Shown: positions 36,668 to 48,746 of the stretch, in pieces
Layout: each line of letters begins with the position of its first letter
Position numbering within the stretch: the stretch's first letter is position 1
Assembly: GCA_000469685.2 (NCBI GenBank)
Contig: LS997566.1
Coordinates: forward strand, 25,442,432-25,506,431
Direction: 5' to 3'
DNA from: Haemonchus contortus
Taxonomy: Eukaryota; Nematoda; Chromadorea; Rhabditida; Trichostrongylidae
DNA length: 64,000 bases
The notes under the pieces: generated by a model
What the model saw: the letters and a program-made list of their open reading frames with translations, nothing else
Told to the model about the DNA's origin: nothing
The model's database searches: none
Program-made: the position numbers and the translations under genes

Positions 36668-39499
36668 AGGGTTTCGAGACTAAGTTCTCCCCACTGGTCT
36701 TCCACTCGGCTGCCTCTATTACCTGAGCCCCCCTTCAAATGACCATTTCCTATAGGTTTCCTATTAACAGAGAACTGACATTGATGTTTCCCAAGTGAGT
36801 GTCGATTATGTTAGGGTTTCATCGAAAATCTATGCAGGGGCTTTTTGGCGAATGTTCTGAATGCATACGGTGGGCACGCTCATAACTTCACTCTTCCGTC
36901 TCTGGCAAAGCAGTTGAGGTACAAGAGGCAGATGCATTTAATCAAGTCATGGTCCAACTAAGAGTTTGAATTAATAGATACGACGCTAACCATTGCGAAT
37001 AAGTTATTTCAATGGTAGGTACGTGACAGTGCGTCGTTCTTCTCAATCACAAAGAAACTCATATGATCAAGGGAATACAAAGGAAAAAAACTACTTCCAT
37101 TCATCTTCGTATGTGAAAAATCTAATGAATATCCTCGGCTGTGTCACGATCCATTACCGACCATGCTTGAAGCAAGGAAACTCTGCTCTTTACTTCGTTA
37201 CTTCGGTTCGAACACGGTCGTTGTCGACAACCGTGACTAGTCCCGTTGTAGGACGTTTTGTGGGCACCCTCGCAATCAGCCAGCAATGTGATGGATGACG
37301 TTAGTAATGAATTCAATGAGTGACCAATTCTTCGAATTTCGTCTCCCTACACGCGTTGGTGACTCATGCACAAACGGAATGGTGAAAGGAATTTTACAAC
37401 GTCACTACTGAGTTATTAGCCTTGATCGACTCGGTGGATTCCTTTTTGACTACGATGCTTCTCTGCTTCACGATCCTTTCAATGTGATTGTTATCGGAAT
37501 TTTTTAGATTACTTACAGTACTTTCGGCTTCTGTGACTTTTCGGATTTACTTCCACAGTGTTTGAGTGTTACTAAGTAGATACCATTAGCTTTGCCTCCT
37601 ACAAGCTCTCGAACAGACGTAATGGAGTTGACTACTCATACTCTAACCGAGCAATCATTAAGACTTTACAGTGAGCGATAGTAAACATTAGTCAGCCTCC
37701 ATCAATTTAATCTTAAGCCGTTTCTATTCAAGCACGCATAAAGAATATTGAAGAGCCTAATCTAATCAGCTTCTCCTGCAGATTTCTTGAGAAAGTTGCA
37801 GCCTTAGAAAAAAAATGAGAAAGTTTCAGTTTACGTTCTTTTTGAAGTACAACGTCTGTGAATAAAAAGCCGAATGAGCAGTTTTTTGGCTTCAATCAGT
37901 CCCGATTTAGAATGTTCACCCATCAGGTTTCCTTTCGGAATCGTGGTATAGTTCGAATGCGTACCTGGCTTACATATTGACTTACGAAGTCAGCTAATAC
38001 TTATCTTTCCTCGAAAGGACCGCATCCTTCCCTCATCTTTTCGAGCCTTTTAGGTTATTTGAAGTAGCTAAAAGGGGTCTCTGCTCTCTGCCCGTAGCAG
38101 AATCTGTCGCTGTTCCTTACTCGAGTTCGACTCCGTTTATTCGGCGAGGTGCCTACTCATCAGTAAAGTGGTTTGGAATTGGGAATTTCAATTGGAGGTG
38201 AATAAGGAGATGAAGGATGTGGCTGTTGGTTTTCAACTGATTGCTGGTCTTCATCTCTCTGTTCTCTAAGCTATCACATCCCCCATACGTGGTAAGGTCG
38301 GAAGTAAGCAAAATTTGAACTCGCTTGCTTGGTCAAATGTCGAGTTAGGCAGACCTTCCCTACTACTTAGAGCACTTGTAGTAATAAACACTTTACGATA
38401 TGAGTTTGTTGCAATCTGTGGCCTTGCGACAATAGGGAAACATCGAGATCGTCGTTCGTTTGATGGATGACGGACGTGGATGATGCCCTGCTGACTTTTT
38501 CAAGCCTATTTTTTGTCATCCCTAGTTGGCGACTCGTACGAACGTCGTGGGATTTCTTCAGATTATTTTAATAAGTCGATTGCCTCCTTCTCAATCTCCA
38601 TATTCATTTCTCATAAACTTAATACGAAATAATCAAAGGATCAGTATGCGACGCTCATTCATCAACCTCGCTCTCTTTTCTTTCAATTTGTTGTCAAACA
38701 TATTTACATGAAGGCCCAGTATCCATGGAATTCAAAGTTCTATAGGCTCTGTGTTTCTGATGTTCCGCTATTTTTTTGGCAAAACCTAGCTGTATTGCTT
38801 TTTTCGCTTCGAAGGAATGCTTTCGAAAAAAAAAAACAACGACCAACTTCTTTTTTTCGGAAATACCCCAGAAGTCCTTCAATTCTTGGAGTGAAATTCA
38901 AACAGGCCCCATAACTTAGAGTTCGTTGGTAGGAATTATTGGAGAACACTGGCCCTTCATTTCGAATATCATTCCTGCTGTATTCAATTGGTCCCGCCAG
39001 TTCTTTGAGCGGCTAAGAGAAACCTTCAGAGGTGCTGGCTATGAAGCTTCACAAATTGGCAACATCACCGTATTATATTGCTAAGATTAAAGAGTAGCTT
39101 GGAAAATTTATGCAGCTTAGGTTTATTGAAGATTTTGTGCCTCGTGTTGTCAAAATTGTTGTGTAGGCGCGGGTTGTAATCTTCGCAAAACAGTTCTGTA
39201 CTGTTCTGTTGTGTTGACAAAAAATCTTGCTGAGTGAAAAACAAATTAAGATTTTGGAGCGCTTCTTGGAGATTTTTAAAAAACACATTGCAACAAAATT
39301 CCGACTCTTTATCAGTCGTATCGGGGCTCATTTTTCAGTGCCAAACCCTTCAACGGAAACATTACCCAACTGCATCTCCAAATCGACTAGCTATCATAAA
39401 AATCTGAAAACCTTTCAGCACCGATCCAGACATGCTCCACGCACTGGACTTCCCTTCAGGATCCCAACAGTGTTTCAAGAGCCTATGGGGCCTGTAAAA

Positions 39500-39600
39500 T
39501 GACTTTCGGCGGTCAGCTGATATACAAATCAGTGCTTTGATCTTCCTAGACAAACCTGGCATCAATTAAGCTTCCCGGGGTAGGATTGGAGGTTCAGCTG
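39500..39600 (-). mobile_element. SINE body fragment
   Basis: 'CGGTCAGCTGATATACAAATC' region and 'TGATCTTCCTAGACAAACC' match the family body; head absent. Confidence 0.4.
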
Positions 39601-39656
39601 GACATCGAAACTTGGATAGGCATGGATGGACATCGAATCTTGAATAGGCATGGATA
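39601..39656. repeat. 28-bp tandem duplication
   Basis: GACATCGAAACTTGGATAGG plus 8 bp repeats once with three mismatches (39601 and 39629). Confidence 0.75.
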
Positions 39657-40385
39657 TCAATCGAAGAATAAACGAAAGGGCCACGCATGATGTGGTGGTA
39701 CCACTTATTCCTACACCACCTCGGCTCAGGGTGGTATTTGAATGCTAGCCATTCGATTGGAAAGATTCAATTACTTATAATTAGGAAAATGAGATGGCAT
39801 GGAGTAAATTACTTACACAGCTTTAGTTCGGACTTTTCGGATCATCCGTTCAATCCTACTTTACCCAATATCTCTAACTGTCTACTCCTTTCCTTCCCTG
39901 AATCCCTTCTTATCTTCAAATTGCCATGGGCTCATCAGTGGGAGTGCGGATAAAGTTGGATACAGCTGCTAAAAGGTGGGGTTCCTAAAAAGAAATCAGG
40001 CTAATACTCATGTGACCATTTAAACGCATATGAGAGCCAAGAGCAGTTTTAGACTGTCCCGATATTTCTCTGACTCTGACTTAGTCCTGATATTGGCCTC
40101 AACTTTTTTGCTCAGGATTGTTGCCTCATAACGCACATAACATGTAAAACATTTTAAAAATAAACAATCCTCTATTTATGAAGAGATCGCTTCTTTCCAT
40201 AGCATTGTTCAGGCTGAATCCCAGCCACAGTCACGCATCTGCAGCGGCCCTTTCACAGTAAACGGCATAGTAGCCTTTTTCAATGAAGAAGTGATGGGAT
40301 TGCAGCGTTGTAGGAAGTCCTGAACCTCGAGTTCTACATCTTTCTGGCTCAAGTCTAGTAGTACGACGATACCGTTGTATGTTTT

Positions 40386-40540
40386 GTGCACATACACACG
40401 GGCACAAAGACGCACACAACACACACAAACATCACATCACATGTAATACACACATCGCATACGTGCCCAACACAGATCACACATAACATAGCACACACAC
40501 AAATATGTGCGCGCACATACACGTACACACGTACACATTT
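40386..40540. repeat. Degenerate CA-rich microsatellite
   Basis: Repeated ACACACA and CACATAC blocks with many interruptions over about 150 bp. The open frames across it are low-complexity artefacts. Confidence 0.7.
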
Positions 40541-40544
40541 TAAG

Positions 40545-42715
40545 GCTCTACGTGAGACTCTCGATAAGTTTCGGGAAATTATTAAAACACTTCATTAATA
40601 TAATTTCAGACGAGGTTAGAATACCTTAACTCACGTTTCGGTGGAATTGCCTTCTCCTGACTGTTCCTGATTTATATTAGAACCGGCTCTCGCCGCGAGC
40701 CATAGTAATTAGCTACCTAGAGTTCCGGCCGATTTCGACGTCACCTACAAGGGCCGATTCTGGAAACCAGGGGGCTCCGAAGAAGGCGGAGGTTGTGTTC
40801 TAGGTTTTCTATCGGAAGATATATCGAAAATTTCTATTTCCTTCCTATGGGATATCAAGCTATACGTTCACATCGAATAGCGCAACTCCAGGGCTTTGAT
40901 TCACATCCCAGCTTTGTAGAGGAACTCCTATACTGTACCAAAAAAGTGCAAGTTCGTTTCCCAGATGGACGGATGGAAATTTCGAACCATCGTAGCAGAA
41001 AGCCTGTCGATGAACACCTGAATGTAGATGTTATCAAGTGTTTTTTGTAAATTGACGAGCTCGGCTAGGCAGCGCAGACCACGAGGATTATCCATGTTTT
41101 CATAGCAAAACGCCTTAATTTGTTTTATAAATAAGCGGTTAACGGGAAAGATGGGTGGTCTACTTGATCCGGATTCTCACGTGATTAGTTTTGAAACCTG
41201 AACAGGCTACTCCTGAATATCTCCTAAAATCTGCTTTTAGGAGTGATTTCGAGATAACAAGTAGCGCTTCCACAGGTACCTTGGCTGGAGGTTCCACTTT
41301 TGCTTCTGTCTTAAACCGAGGAATGAGAATAAGGTAATTCCTCAGCGATTTCATTGGTATATGAGTAGCTAACACCAAACGACTGACCTCTGCTTTTGCG
41401 CCATATGGTTACCCTTATATGTAGCCCTCCACCTTGATCTGTTGTTTTTTTGGTCCGAGACCTCGGTCACAGTGCCGCCAACGACGGCTATTGTCTTCCG
41501 TTGAACTCGAAAAAAAAGAGCGTTTTTATATCGATAACCTGCGTTACCCAGATAATCCGTTCGTGGGAATATCAAGTCACGATGAAAACGTCTTGCGTAA
41601 TTCTTTGATACATGTATGTATTCCAAACCTCCACGGAAAGCTCTCGATGAGCTTCGGGAATTTATTGAAGTCACTACATCACACGAGGTTGACAACACCA
41701 TGACTTACTTTTCGTTGGAATCGCCCTCTCCGGAAGGGTTCTGACTTCTAGAACCGGCTCTTGCGGGCGATGGTAATACCGGCTGCTTAGAATTCCAGGC
41801 CATTTTAGAATCACCCACGGGGGCTAGTATTGGAAATCAGGGGGCTCCGTTAGAGGCGATTTTGCAGAAAAGTTGGAGTCATGTGAGATTATATTCTGAG
41901 CACCCAGTCGAAAGAAATGCTCAAGCTATGCTCCCACATCGAATAGCGGAGGGTTTCGACCCTCATGCTCAACTTTGTTTAGGAACTCCTGAAGGTAGCA
42001 CAATGGAAAAGTTCGTTTTGCTGGATGAATGAAGATATCGGATCGCTCGGGAATAAGTTCATCAAATAAGCTCGTAGCCACTGTACGAAGCTATTGTTGA
42101 TATACAGCTGATCTTGAATGCTCTCAATTGTTCATCGAAAATGGAAGGACTCGGTTAGCCGCGTTTGGAAAGATCAACCATGTTTTTATAGAAGAAACGC
42201 CAGAGTTCTTCATAAGTGAGCGGGTAACGATAAAGGCGACTGAAGGGAATGATGAGAGCTTTACTCGATCCGGATTCACAGCGTGATTAGCTTTGAATCC
42301 TGAACGGACTACTCCTGAGAGTCTCCTAAAATCTGCTTTTACGAGTGATTTTGAAATAGCAAGCAGCGCATCGATAAGCATCCTGGCAAGGTTCCACTTT
42401 TGCTTCTGTCTTCTGCTGAGGACTGGAGATAAGGAAATCCCTCAACGAACACTGGTATGTGGGTAACTGACATGAACTACTGGTCTGTGAATTTGCGTCA
42501 TATGATTTCCTTTATAGCATCCTCTCGATCTGTTGTGCTTTTGGTCCCAGACTTCCGTCACAGTGACGCCAGCGACGGCTATTGTCGTTCGTGGAACTCG
42601 AAAAAAAAGCATCTCATATCGATAACCTGCGTTAGACAGATAATCCTTTCGCGGGAATATCAAGTCACGATGGAAACCTCTCGCGTAATTGACCTGAAAT
42701 GCTCGTAAAGCACGT
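40545..42715. repeat. Diverged direct tandem duplication of a roughly 1.07-kb unit
   Basis: Unit 1 (about 40545-41640) and unit 2 (about 41640-42710) align end to end: 'AGAACCGGCTCT', 'CAGGGGGCTCCG', 'CACATCGAATAGCG', 'CTCCTAAAATCTGCTTTTA', 'CACTTTTGCTTCTGTCTT', 'CGACGGCTATTGTC', 'ATCGATAACCTGCGTTA' and 'GGGAATATCAAGTCACGATG' recur in order. By eye identity is 70-80% with indels. On the - strand both units keep related open frames (41369-41701 and 42442-42663: 'DLIFPR-DYL-NAGYRY'; 41160-41378 and 42124-42381: 'ISKSL-KADFRR-SGV'). No family recognised; gene remnant or repeat cannot be separated. Confidence 0.75.
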
Positions 42716-43420
42716 CTGGGAAATGATGCTCGTAACTGTTCCTAGGGCATAATCTTGTGACGGCTGGAAGAAAAAGATAAGCATAATGGTTTGTAAGGAT
42801 TCTAGCCCTTCACCACCGCTATTGAAGACTTCCCTTTTTTCCTTAGTCGTAACTGAAATGAATTGATCCTTTTGCGTCTAGCCGCTGATTGGTGACGTCA
42901 AATAAAAAAAATAATTTTACTGAATGTTCAGGCATATACGATCTCCGCCTAACGCAATAAAGAATTTAAATCAGAAGCAACGTAGTAGTGGCAACAGTGA
43001 TTTGTAGCAATTCACTGTCTCCATTATGATTTCGAATTTCTACAGCTTTTCCCTGATATATTTTTGACCGACAATGGGACAGCACAGACGCCTCGTTCGG
43101 CCTATTAATAGGGTATGATGTTTCAATTTGGCATGAAAACGGTGCTTCTGTGAAATTGTTTATATATGTGGGAGAAGAGAAAGCGCATGACGAATGACTT
43201 TGTTATGATGGCTGGTTTCAAACGACGGAATATCTGAAAACTTGTTGTATCTATAGAAACAAACAGCAACACAGTAGCTAGTTTTCAGCACTTTGAACAT
43301 GAAATCGCACTATTTGATTTCTTAACCATTGAGGACGTATGTCTGTTTCCGTTTTCCTTTCAGTACTGGCTGATTTTGAGGCTGCCTGATTCTCAGCTCA
43401 GTCAATCGTTGAGGGAGTTT

Positions 43421-43505
43421 TCTCTATCACTCTCTCTCTTTCCCTTTTTCTTTCTTTTTTCTCTTTCGCTTTCTCTTTCTCTCTCTCCCTCTCGTTCTCT
43501 CTGCA
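43421..43505. repeat. Pyrimidine (CT) tract
   Basis: About 85 bp of almost pure TCTCTC and TTTC on the + strand, with few purines. Confidence 0.85.
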
Positions 43506-43884
43506 CAGCTCAAATCCTATACAATACGTGACTCCTGCGCAGGAATCCGTCCCGAGATGGCAAGCAGGCATTTTTGTTAATTTACGAACCAGTTATGGAA
43601 AATTTCGGCTAACTGCAGATAAAGAAGTAAATCTACCATCTGAAGGAGAAAATCTGGAAAGGTGTAAATAAATAATGTCATATGATGGAATTTCTATGAC
43701 GAATTCTAAATTCTAGGACTTCGCCCCAACCCTCCGGTAGTGAACTCAAGGGAAAGCGCTTCCCTTTTCAGCACTTCGGACCCGAAAAGGGCAAAACAGC
43801 TAATTTGCGACAACCTATTGGCTTTCGGTTGAATGTTACTTGGTACTATCGAAGTGACGGCATGGAATACCATTTGATAATTAA

Positions 43885-43934
43885 CTGCTTTATATAGGAA
43901 GGGTAATCATAACTACCCTTCCTATATAAAGCAG
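43885..43934. repeat. Perfect 21-bp hairpin with 8-nt loop
   Basis: Arms 43885-43905 and 43914-43934 are exact reverse complements (CTGCTTTATATAGGAAGGGTA on the left, split here as CTGCTTTATATA + GGAAGGGTA); loop ATCATAAC. No mismatches, which is unusual for neutral old DNA. Confidence 0.85.
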
Positions 43935-44519
43935 CGCTTCATTAGCCTCAGCACTGTAAAGAACGCATAGCGAAGTAACTTTTCCTTAAGTTATTGTAAG
44001 GAAGTAGATTTAACTGTAACTACTTGCCATCAAGGCCCATAGTGCTGCTTAGGTTGTAGTCTTTCCAAAGGCTCACGATCTGTCAGTGTATAAGTATAAA
44101 TACTAATTATGCGAAAAGTGTAGCGACCAGCAATCGCATTAAGTCTCTGTTGTTTTCAGCATTCCTATTATAACTTACGTGATTCGAGTCTCGATGTTTG
44201 CACGATTCCCCCATGAAAATAGGCGGGGAAAAAGTTGCAACTCTCTCGAAATTGCTGTCAATCTTCATTGAAAGGACAACAAATGATCATTTCAAGAAAG
44301 GAGCGCGTGGCGCACACGTGAAGACTTCTTTTGGACTTAACTCCTGAACTCAAATAGAAAGCTAAAGTATGGAAGATGAGATCATAGCGAGCTGAACACT
44401 ATCTGAGCATTGTAGGAAACACAGACGGCGCATGGCGTTTTTTCCAATACATATTTTTGACTTGGGAGCTTTGAATGAATGAAATCCTCTACCGTGTTCA
44501 TTCTTTCCCCTACTCGACA

Positions 44520-45143
44520 TCTACTCCGTTAGTTTCTTCGACTCCTGTCGTATTAGTCCCAACATTCTTAAACTTCGTAGACGACTCAGCCGGTTAGACT
44601 GTCACTTCGCAATGTTGATGGTCTCTGGTGGACTGGCTGTCGCTATGGGTTGGTTGTTATGCGTGGCATCCGACCTGTCTCAAGAATTCCATCGCTGCTT
44701 CTCCAGGAATTTCCACCAAGCTTCCTGGGTAGCGAACAAGGCTGTTGGAGAAGACTGCTGTAGTCGAGCGAGAAATGCTTTCGTGAACAATGGGCTATGG
44801 CGAATCCTCTTGTCATTGCAAGACTTCACTACCGCAGGCAAATCTCTGCAAATTTCACTGAAAAACATTCTTTCGGCAATCAAATTACAATTTTTTCGTG
44901 TGGATGCTCCAGAGGCACTTTCTGTGGGATAGGACGGACGTCAACCGTTTGTGGCTCCAAAAATGACCATTGCCCTTTGGTCTCTACTGCTTCCGAACTT
45001 TTCGCAAAAAGCCACGTGCTGCGCTGGTCACTTCCATCACGTGAATCACGACGGACCGACTCTCCCCGTTTTGCGATCTCTGATTTCTTTGCATTATAGT
45101 TAGCAGACAACACATTCCTTTTCGCAAACCTCGACTTTGATCA
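44520..45143 (-). pseudogene. Unrecognised protein-coding relic, one frameshift and later stop
   Basis: The - strand frame from 45143 reads 'SRFAKRNVLSANYNAKKSE', 'STWLFAKSSEAVETKGQWSF', 'RPIPQKVPLEHPHEKI', then stops. A second frame continues directly with 'MFFSEICRDLPAVVKSC', 'RHSPLFTKAFLARLQQSS' and 'ATQEAWWKFLEKQRWNS'. Beyond a TGA at 44680-44682 the same frame stays open for about 30 more codons. This fits one degraded gene or element. An alternative is a 31-nt GT...TTTTTCAG segment at the shift, but its phase does not work. The opposite-strand ATG frame (44612-44932, hydrophobic start) is probably its shadow. Confidence 0.45.
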
Positions 45144-46469
45144 ACAGCAAGAAGTGTCATCTGATCGCCGTTCTCAGAGATCTCCGTTGGGTTCCTGTTC
45201 TGTGAGCTATTGTCACACGCTTGTTCTATTTATATGCTTGTCTTTGATGAATCAAAGACTGTTTTACTCAAGTCAATTGTGCTACTTTGCTACTGTCTTC
45301 ATGGAATCCCCCATATGGACGATGCCCGTGGATCTGGTTTCCCTCTTATTCCGTTTTATGCACTTCTATTCTGCTGGTTGTCTGTCGCTACCTTTTTTTA
45401 TTCTTCTCCTAGTCGTTAAGATGAAATCTTACCTTCCTCTCTTTCTTTCTGTCTCCTCTGCCTATCCCATTGAACACAGAGAAGTTCAACTAGTAGAGGA
45501 GGGAACTGGGTGCTACGTAGGCCAATAAGTCATGACAACTGACCCTCATTCCAGGGAGCTACTTCGTTCACAAATACAGCCCTTGTTAGCTTACATTTTG
45601 CCGGGACTTCAAGCAGTTTGTTATCATAGGTCTTTCGCATGCCTTTTCTCACACGGAAAGCTACGAAATCCTGGATTCAAACCCAAACCTCATTCCGAAC
45701 AATCATCATCCCCAAAACCCACCAAATTACAACCCCTCCTAGTGTTCATTCATGGTGTCTTCACATTGTGACATGCTAGTGCCGCTGTGTATTTGAAATG
45801 ATGTCGTTATGTTTAGTCGTTGACTCCACTGAAAGTGAATATGTACAGCTGTTGTTGTAGTTGCATATCAGTGATTCAGATTACGGCTCTTTTCGAATGC
45901 TCCGCTTCTGCTTATGACTTGACGAGTGGGATATCAACTGCAGTGAGTCGAAGAGCGGGCAGAACTTATATCACATCCCGATTACACCGTTATTAATTAG
46001 AAGTCAGATTCAAGCTGTTGGCAATATGAGTAGGCGGTTCCTAAGAGGGCTGCAATCCAACAGCTCATTACGAATTAAGCCCCTCAACTACGTCCGTACT
46101 CCACAGGATAAATTGTTATATTTGTCGCTTATTTTGCTGGAATTCGACAGAAATAATCTTCTGATCCTCGAAAATCCTCACAAACACTTCTCACATTGAC
46201 GCAAACCGTTGCATAGCTTGAGATCCAAACAAATGGCTTGTTTTCTTCTTGTAACTCATTCCATAAGGATCTCAACATGCGCTTTACCCATAAAGAGAGC
46301 GCATTCCTAAGCTTAGTATTGCGACTTGCATTAGACCTTCATCTTCATTAGTTTAAGAGAAATAATACTAATCTACTCACAGCGAAGGCTACTTTTATAT
46401 TGCGTTAAAGGGACAACGGAACAACTCCACAAGGCTTATAACACTAACGTGTTCCGGGGATCGGATACT

Positions 46470-46690
46470 GGATCAATTTCCGGTCAAGCCAGGCGAGCCT
46501 TTCGTTCCTTCTAGGTCGGTTAATTAGTACCAGAACTGTCTGGGAGGTCACAAACTCGTGCTAAAGTACGGTTTGGCCATCGCACATGATTATATGGGCC
46601 CCGTTTGAAGAGCAATTACGATTCTGAATCGATGTGGAATGCAGGAGAGTGGACGATTAACGGAATTCATTGAAGCCTACATGAAGCTTT
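46470..46690 (+). mobile_element. SINE copy
   Basis: Contains 'TAGGTCGGTTAATTAGTACC', 'GTCTGGGAGG', 'GGGCCCCGTTTGAAGAGC', 'GATTCTGAATCGATGTGGAA', matching the family body in head-to-tail order. Confidence 0.55.
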
Positions 46691-48076
46691 ATCCTTCTGA
46701 CTCTGTGATCGAGCCCATTTCACTGGAAGGAATTATGATGTCTGATGACCGTTCCTCGTGACTTTGGACTATGTAGACAGCTGAGACTACAGGCTTCTTT
46801 TCTAGCGTTTCAGTAACGCTTATGTTGTTACAGTATGTTCTTCCTCTTTGTTGTTCAATCGAAATGTGTCTCTTCCCACGTAATTAGCCATACCAATTAC
46901 AATGGGAGGACTGGTATTGGTTATGATGTTATTGTGGCGAACTGTAGTCCAAATAACAGAAAGCTTTCTGTAGATGCTTGAGTGAAGTGTATAACTCTCC
47001 CACTAACATGTAGTCAGCTTGCAAAGGAAACAGGAATGGACGTTTCTTCGCGAATTCCCATACTGTTTTTGGAGAGCGCTCTTGGCTCTGACTGTATGAT
47101 CTTTCCTGGGCCTTCAGCTCGCTTTATTTGGAGTTGGAGCCCTGATTTTCTTCGAGTTACCCATGAGACCTAAAAATATAGAATAAGTAGGGGCAGGTTT
47201 GCTTATTCAATTCAAAATTCGCAGGTATAAGCTCTTGCTGGAGGCAGTATATTGGAAAGGAATGTCCAGTAGAGAGAAAGTAAGACTCGGAAGGGCAAAC
47301 CAAACACTCAAAACATTTTTTCTTCCACAACTATAACATTGAGAGACACAGCTCGAAATGCGAGAAGACCGAGACGGTGGCTCTTTGTGGCAATTTCTCC
47401 ATGCCGTGTTTCTATCGCAACTTCTATGAAAAACGATGATATCAATAAACATCTGCCTTACAATGCTCTTCGTGGTCACAAGAGTGGCTCAGTCAGCCAA
47501 GAGGAAGTGGAATCTATTTACTCCTGATTTTTTCAACTCTCCAAGTCAAACGCGTTATCAAAAGCTTCTCCCAAGAGCCTCTAAGAATTCGAATCCCAGG
47601 CCTCTCCCATGGTTTCTTCTAATATCTGGGATTGGGCAGTTCCGCCTTCCTCCAGAGAGCTCTGTCCCATGTTGACAATGCAAAGACATGAAACCTTTCC
47701 TTTCGAGAGTTCCCCTATTTATGCCATGCTGATTGGCCTTTTCCTTAATGTGTTCTTCTTTGACCAATGTTTGTCTGGGTGACAACCTCTGCTCCCCTAA
47801 TGACGTGTGTTTCGTTATATGGCGTCAGTGAACTTATGCGGAGACGAGGACGAACTCGTCTGGTGTGGGAAGAACTCGTTCAGTCTGCTGTACACCTCAT
47901 TAGAGTGGGGTTTGATGGTGATTCACCTCGCTCTCCGCTATGATTTGCTTTGTTGGGAGTAAGGACGGACGACAAATGTCAACTGCTTAGTCTGAGGGCG
48001 ATGATGACGAAAGTTGGCATTGAAAGGGAATGTAAAGGTCTTTCCAGAAGATACTTTTGGGCACGTATACATCCAA

Positions 48077-48110
48077 CTTCCTATTTATATTTATATTTAT
48101 ATTATTATTG
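48077..48110. repeat. TTTATA microsatellite
   Basis: Several consecutive TATTTA/TTTATA units followed by ATTATTATTG. Confidence 0.85.
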
Positions 48111-48746
48111 TTACATTTATAATTTAATCTTTTCATTTTTCCGATATTTGTGGCGGTACTTTGTGAGCACGACGAAATAGTGAAATTTAGCAGAGGATAA
48201 TTTGAAGAGAGCTAATGGCTTCCCTCCCACCAGTGGAAACAACCCGCAGACAATTCCGGGGCTACCATAGAGTTGCTCTGTTACCTCAAATGCTTGGGAT
48301 TCGAACTTGCAGCCAGAGCACTGAATGGCTTCATTCGTTGTATTCTTTTGTCAAAGAGGCTGTTAGGAGCCACTAGGTGTTCCGATCTCTAGAAAAGAGC
48401 ATTTTCAATCACCAACTTACAACTATCATATACTCTAAACACCTTACGTGCAACTAACGCTTCAAAACGCTTCTCATTACTTTAAATTTGCAATATTACT
48501 TATTGGCCTTGCTCAAAAAATATTTCATAGCGAATGGTTTCACGGTATCAGGGCGCACAGGAGCTTGACTCACTGTTCTCACTGCGTTTTTATTTGGGTA
48601 GCGGTGTGAGAAGGTGGAGGGATGGCAGTCCCATTGTTTTAGTCCCCCTTTTCCGCCCAATTTGGGTCGTGGTTGAATTCATTCTTTACGCGTTGAGATG
48701 GGCACAGCAAGCCCGGTAGATTACGTTCAAACTGCTGTGTTCTGGA

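Larger units (their letters stand above)
36668..40380. other. Mostly non-coding stretch
   Basis: A possible two-exon - strand frame at about 37395-37640 ('RELVGGKANGIYLVTLKHC', donor GTAAGT, then 'VKQRSIVVKKESTESIKANN') is described under findings. A SINE body fragment lies at 39500-39600 and a 28-bp tandem duplication at 39601-39656. Otherwise nothing recognisable. Confidence 0.4.
45144..48746. other. Mostly non-coding stretch
   Basis: Holds a SINE copy at 46470-46690 and a TTTATA microsatellite at 48077-48110. The + strand frame 45154-45528 is hydrophobic but has no supporting context. Nothing else supported. Confidence 0.4.

Noticed and set aside
44612..44932. 106-codon + strand frame with ATG and hydrophobic N-terminus (possible secreted protein)
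   Set aside because: Lies opposite a better coding candidate on the - strand and has no splice or promoter context.
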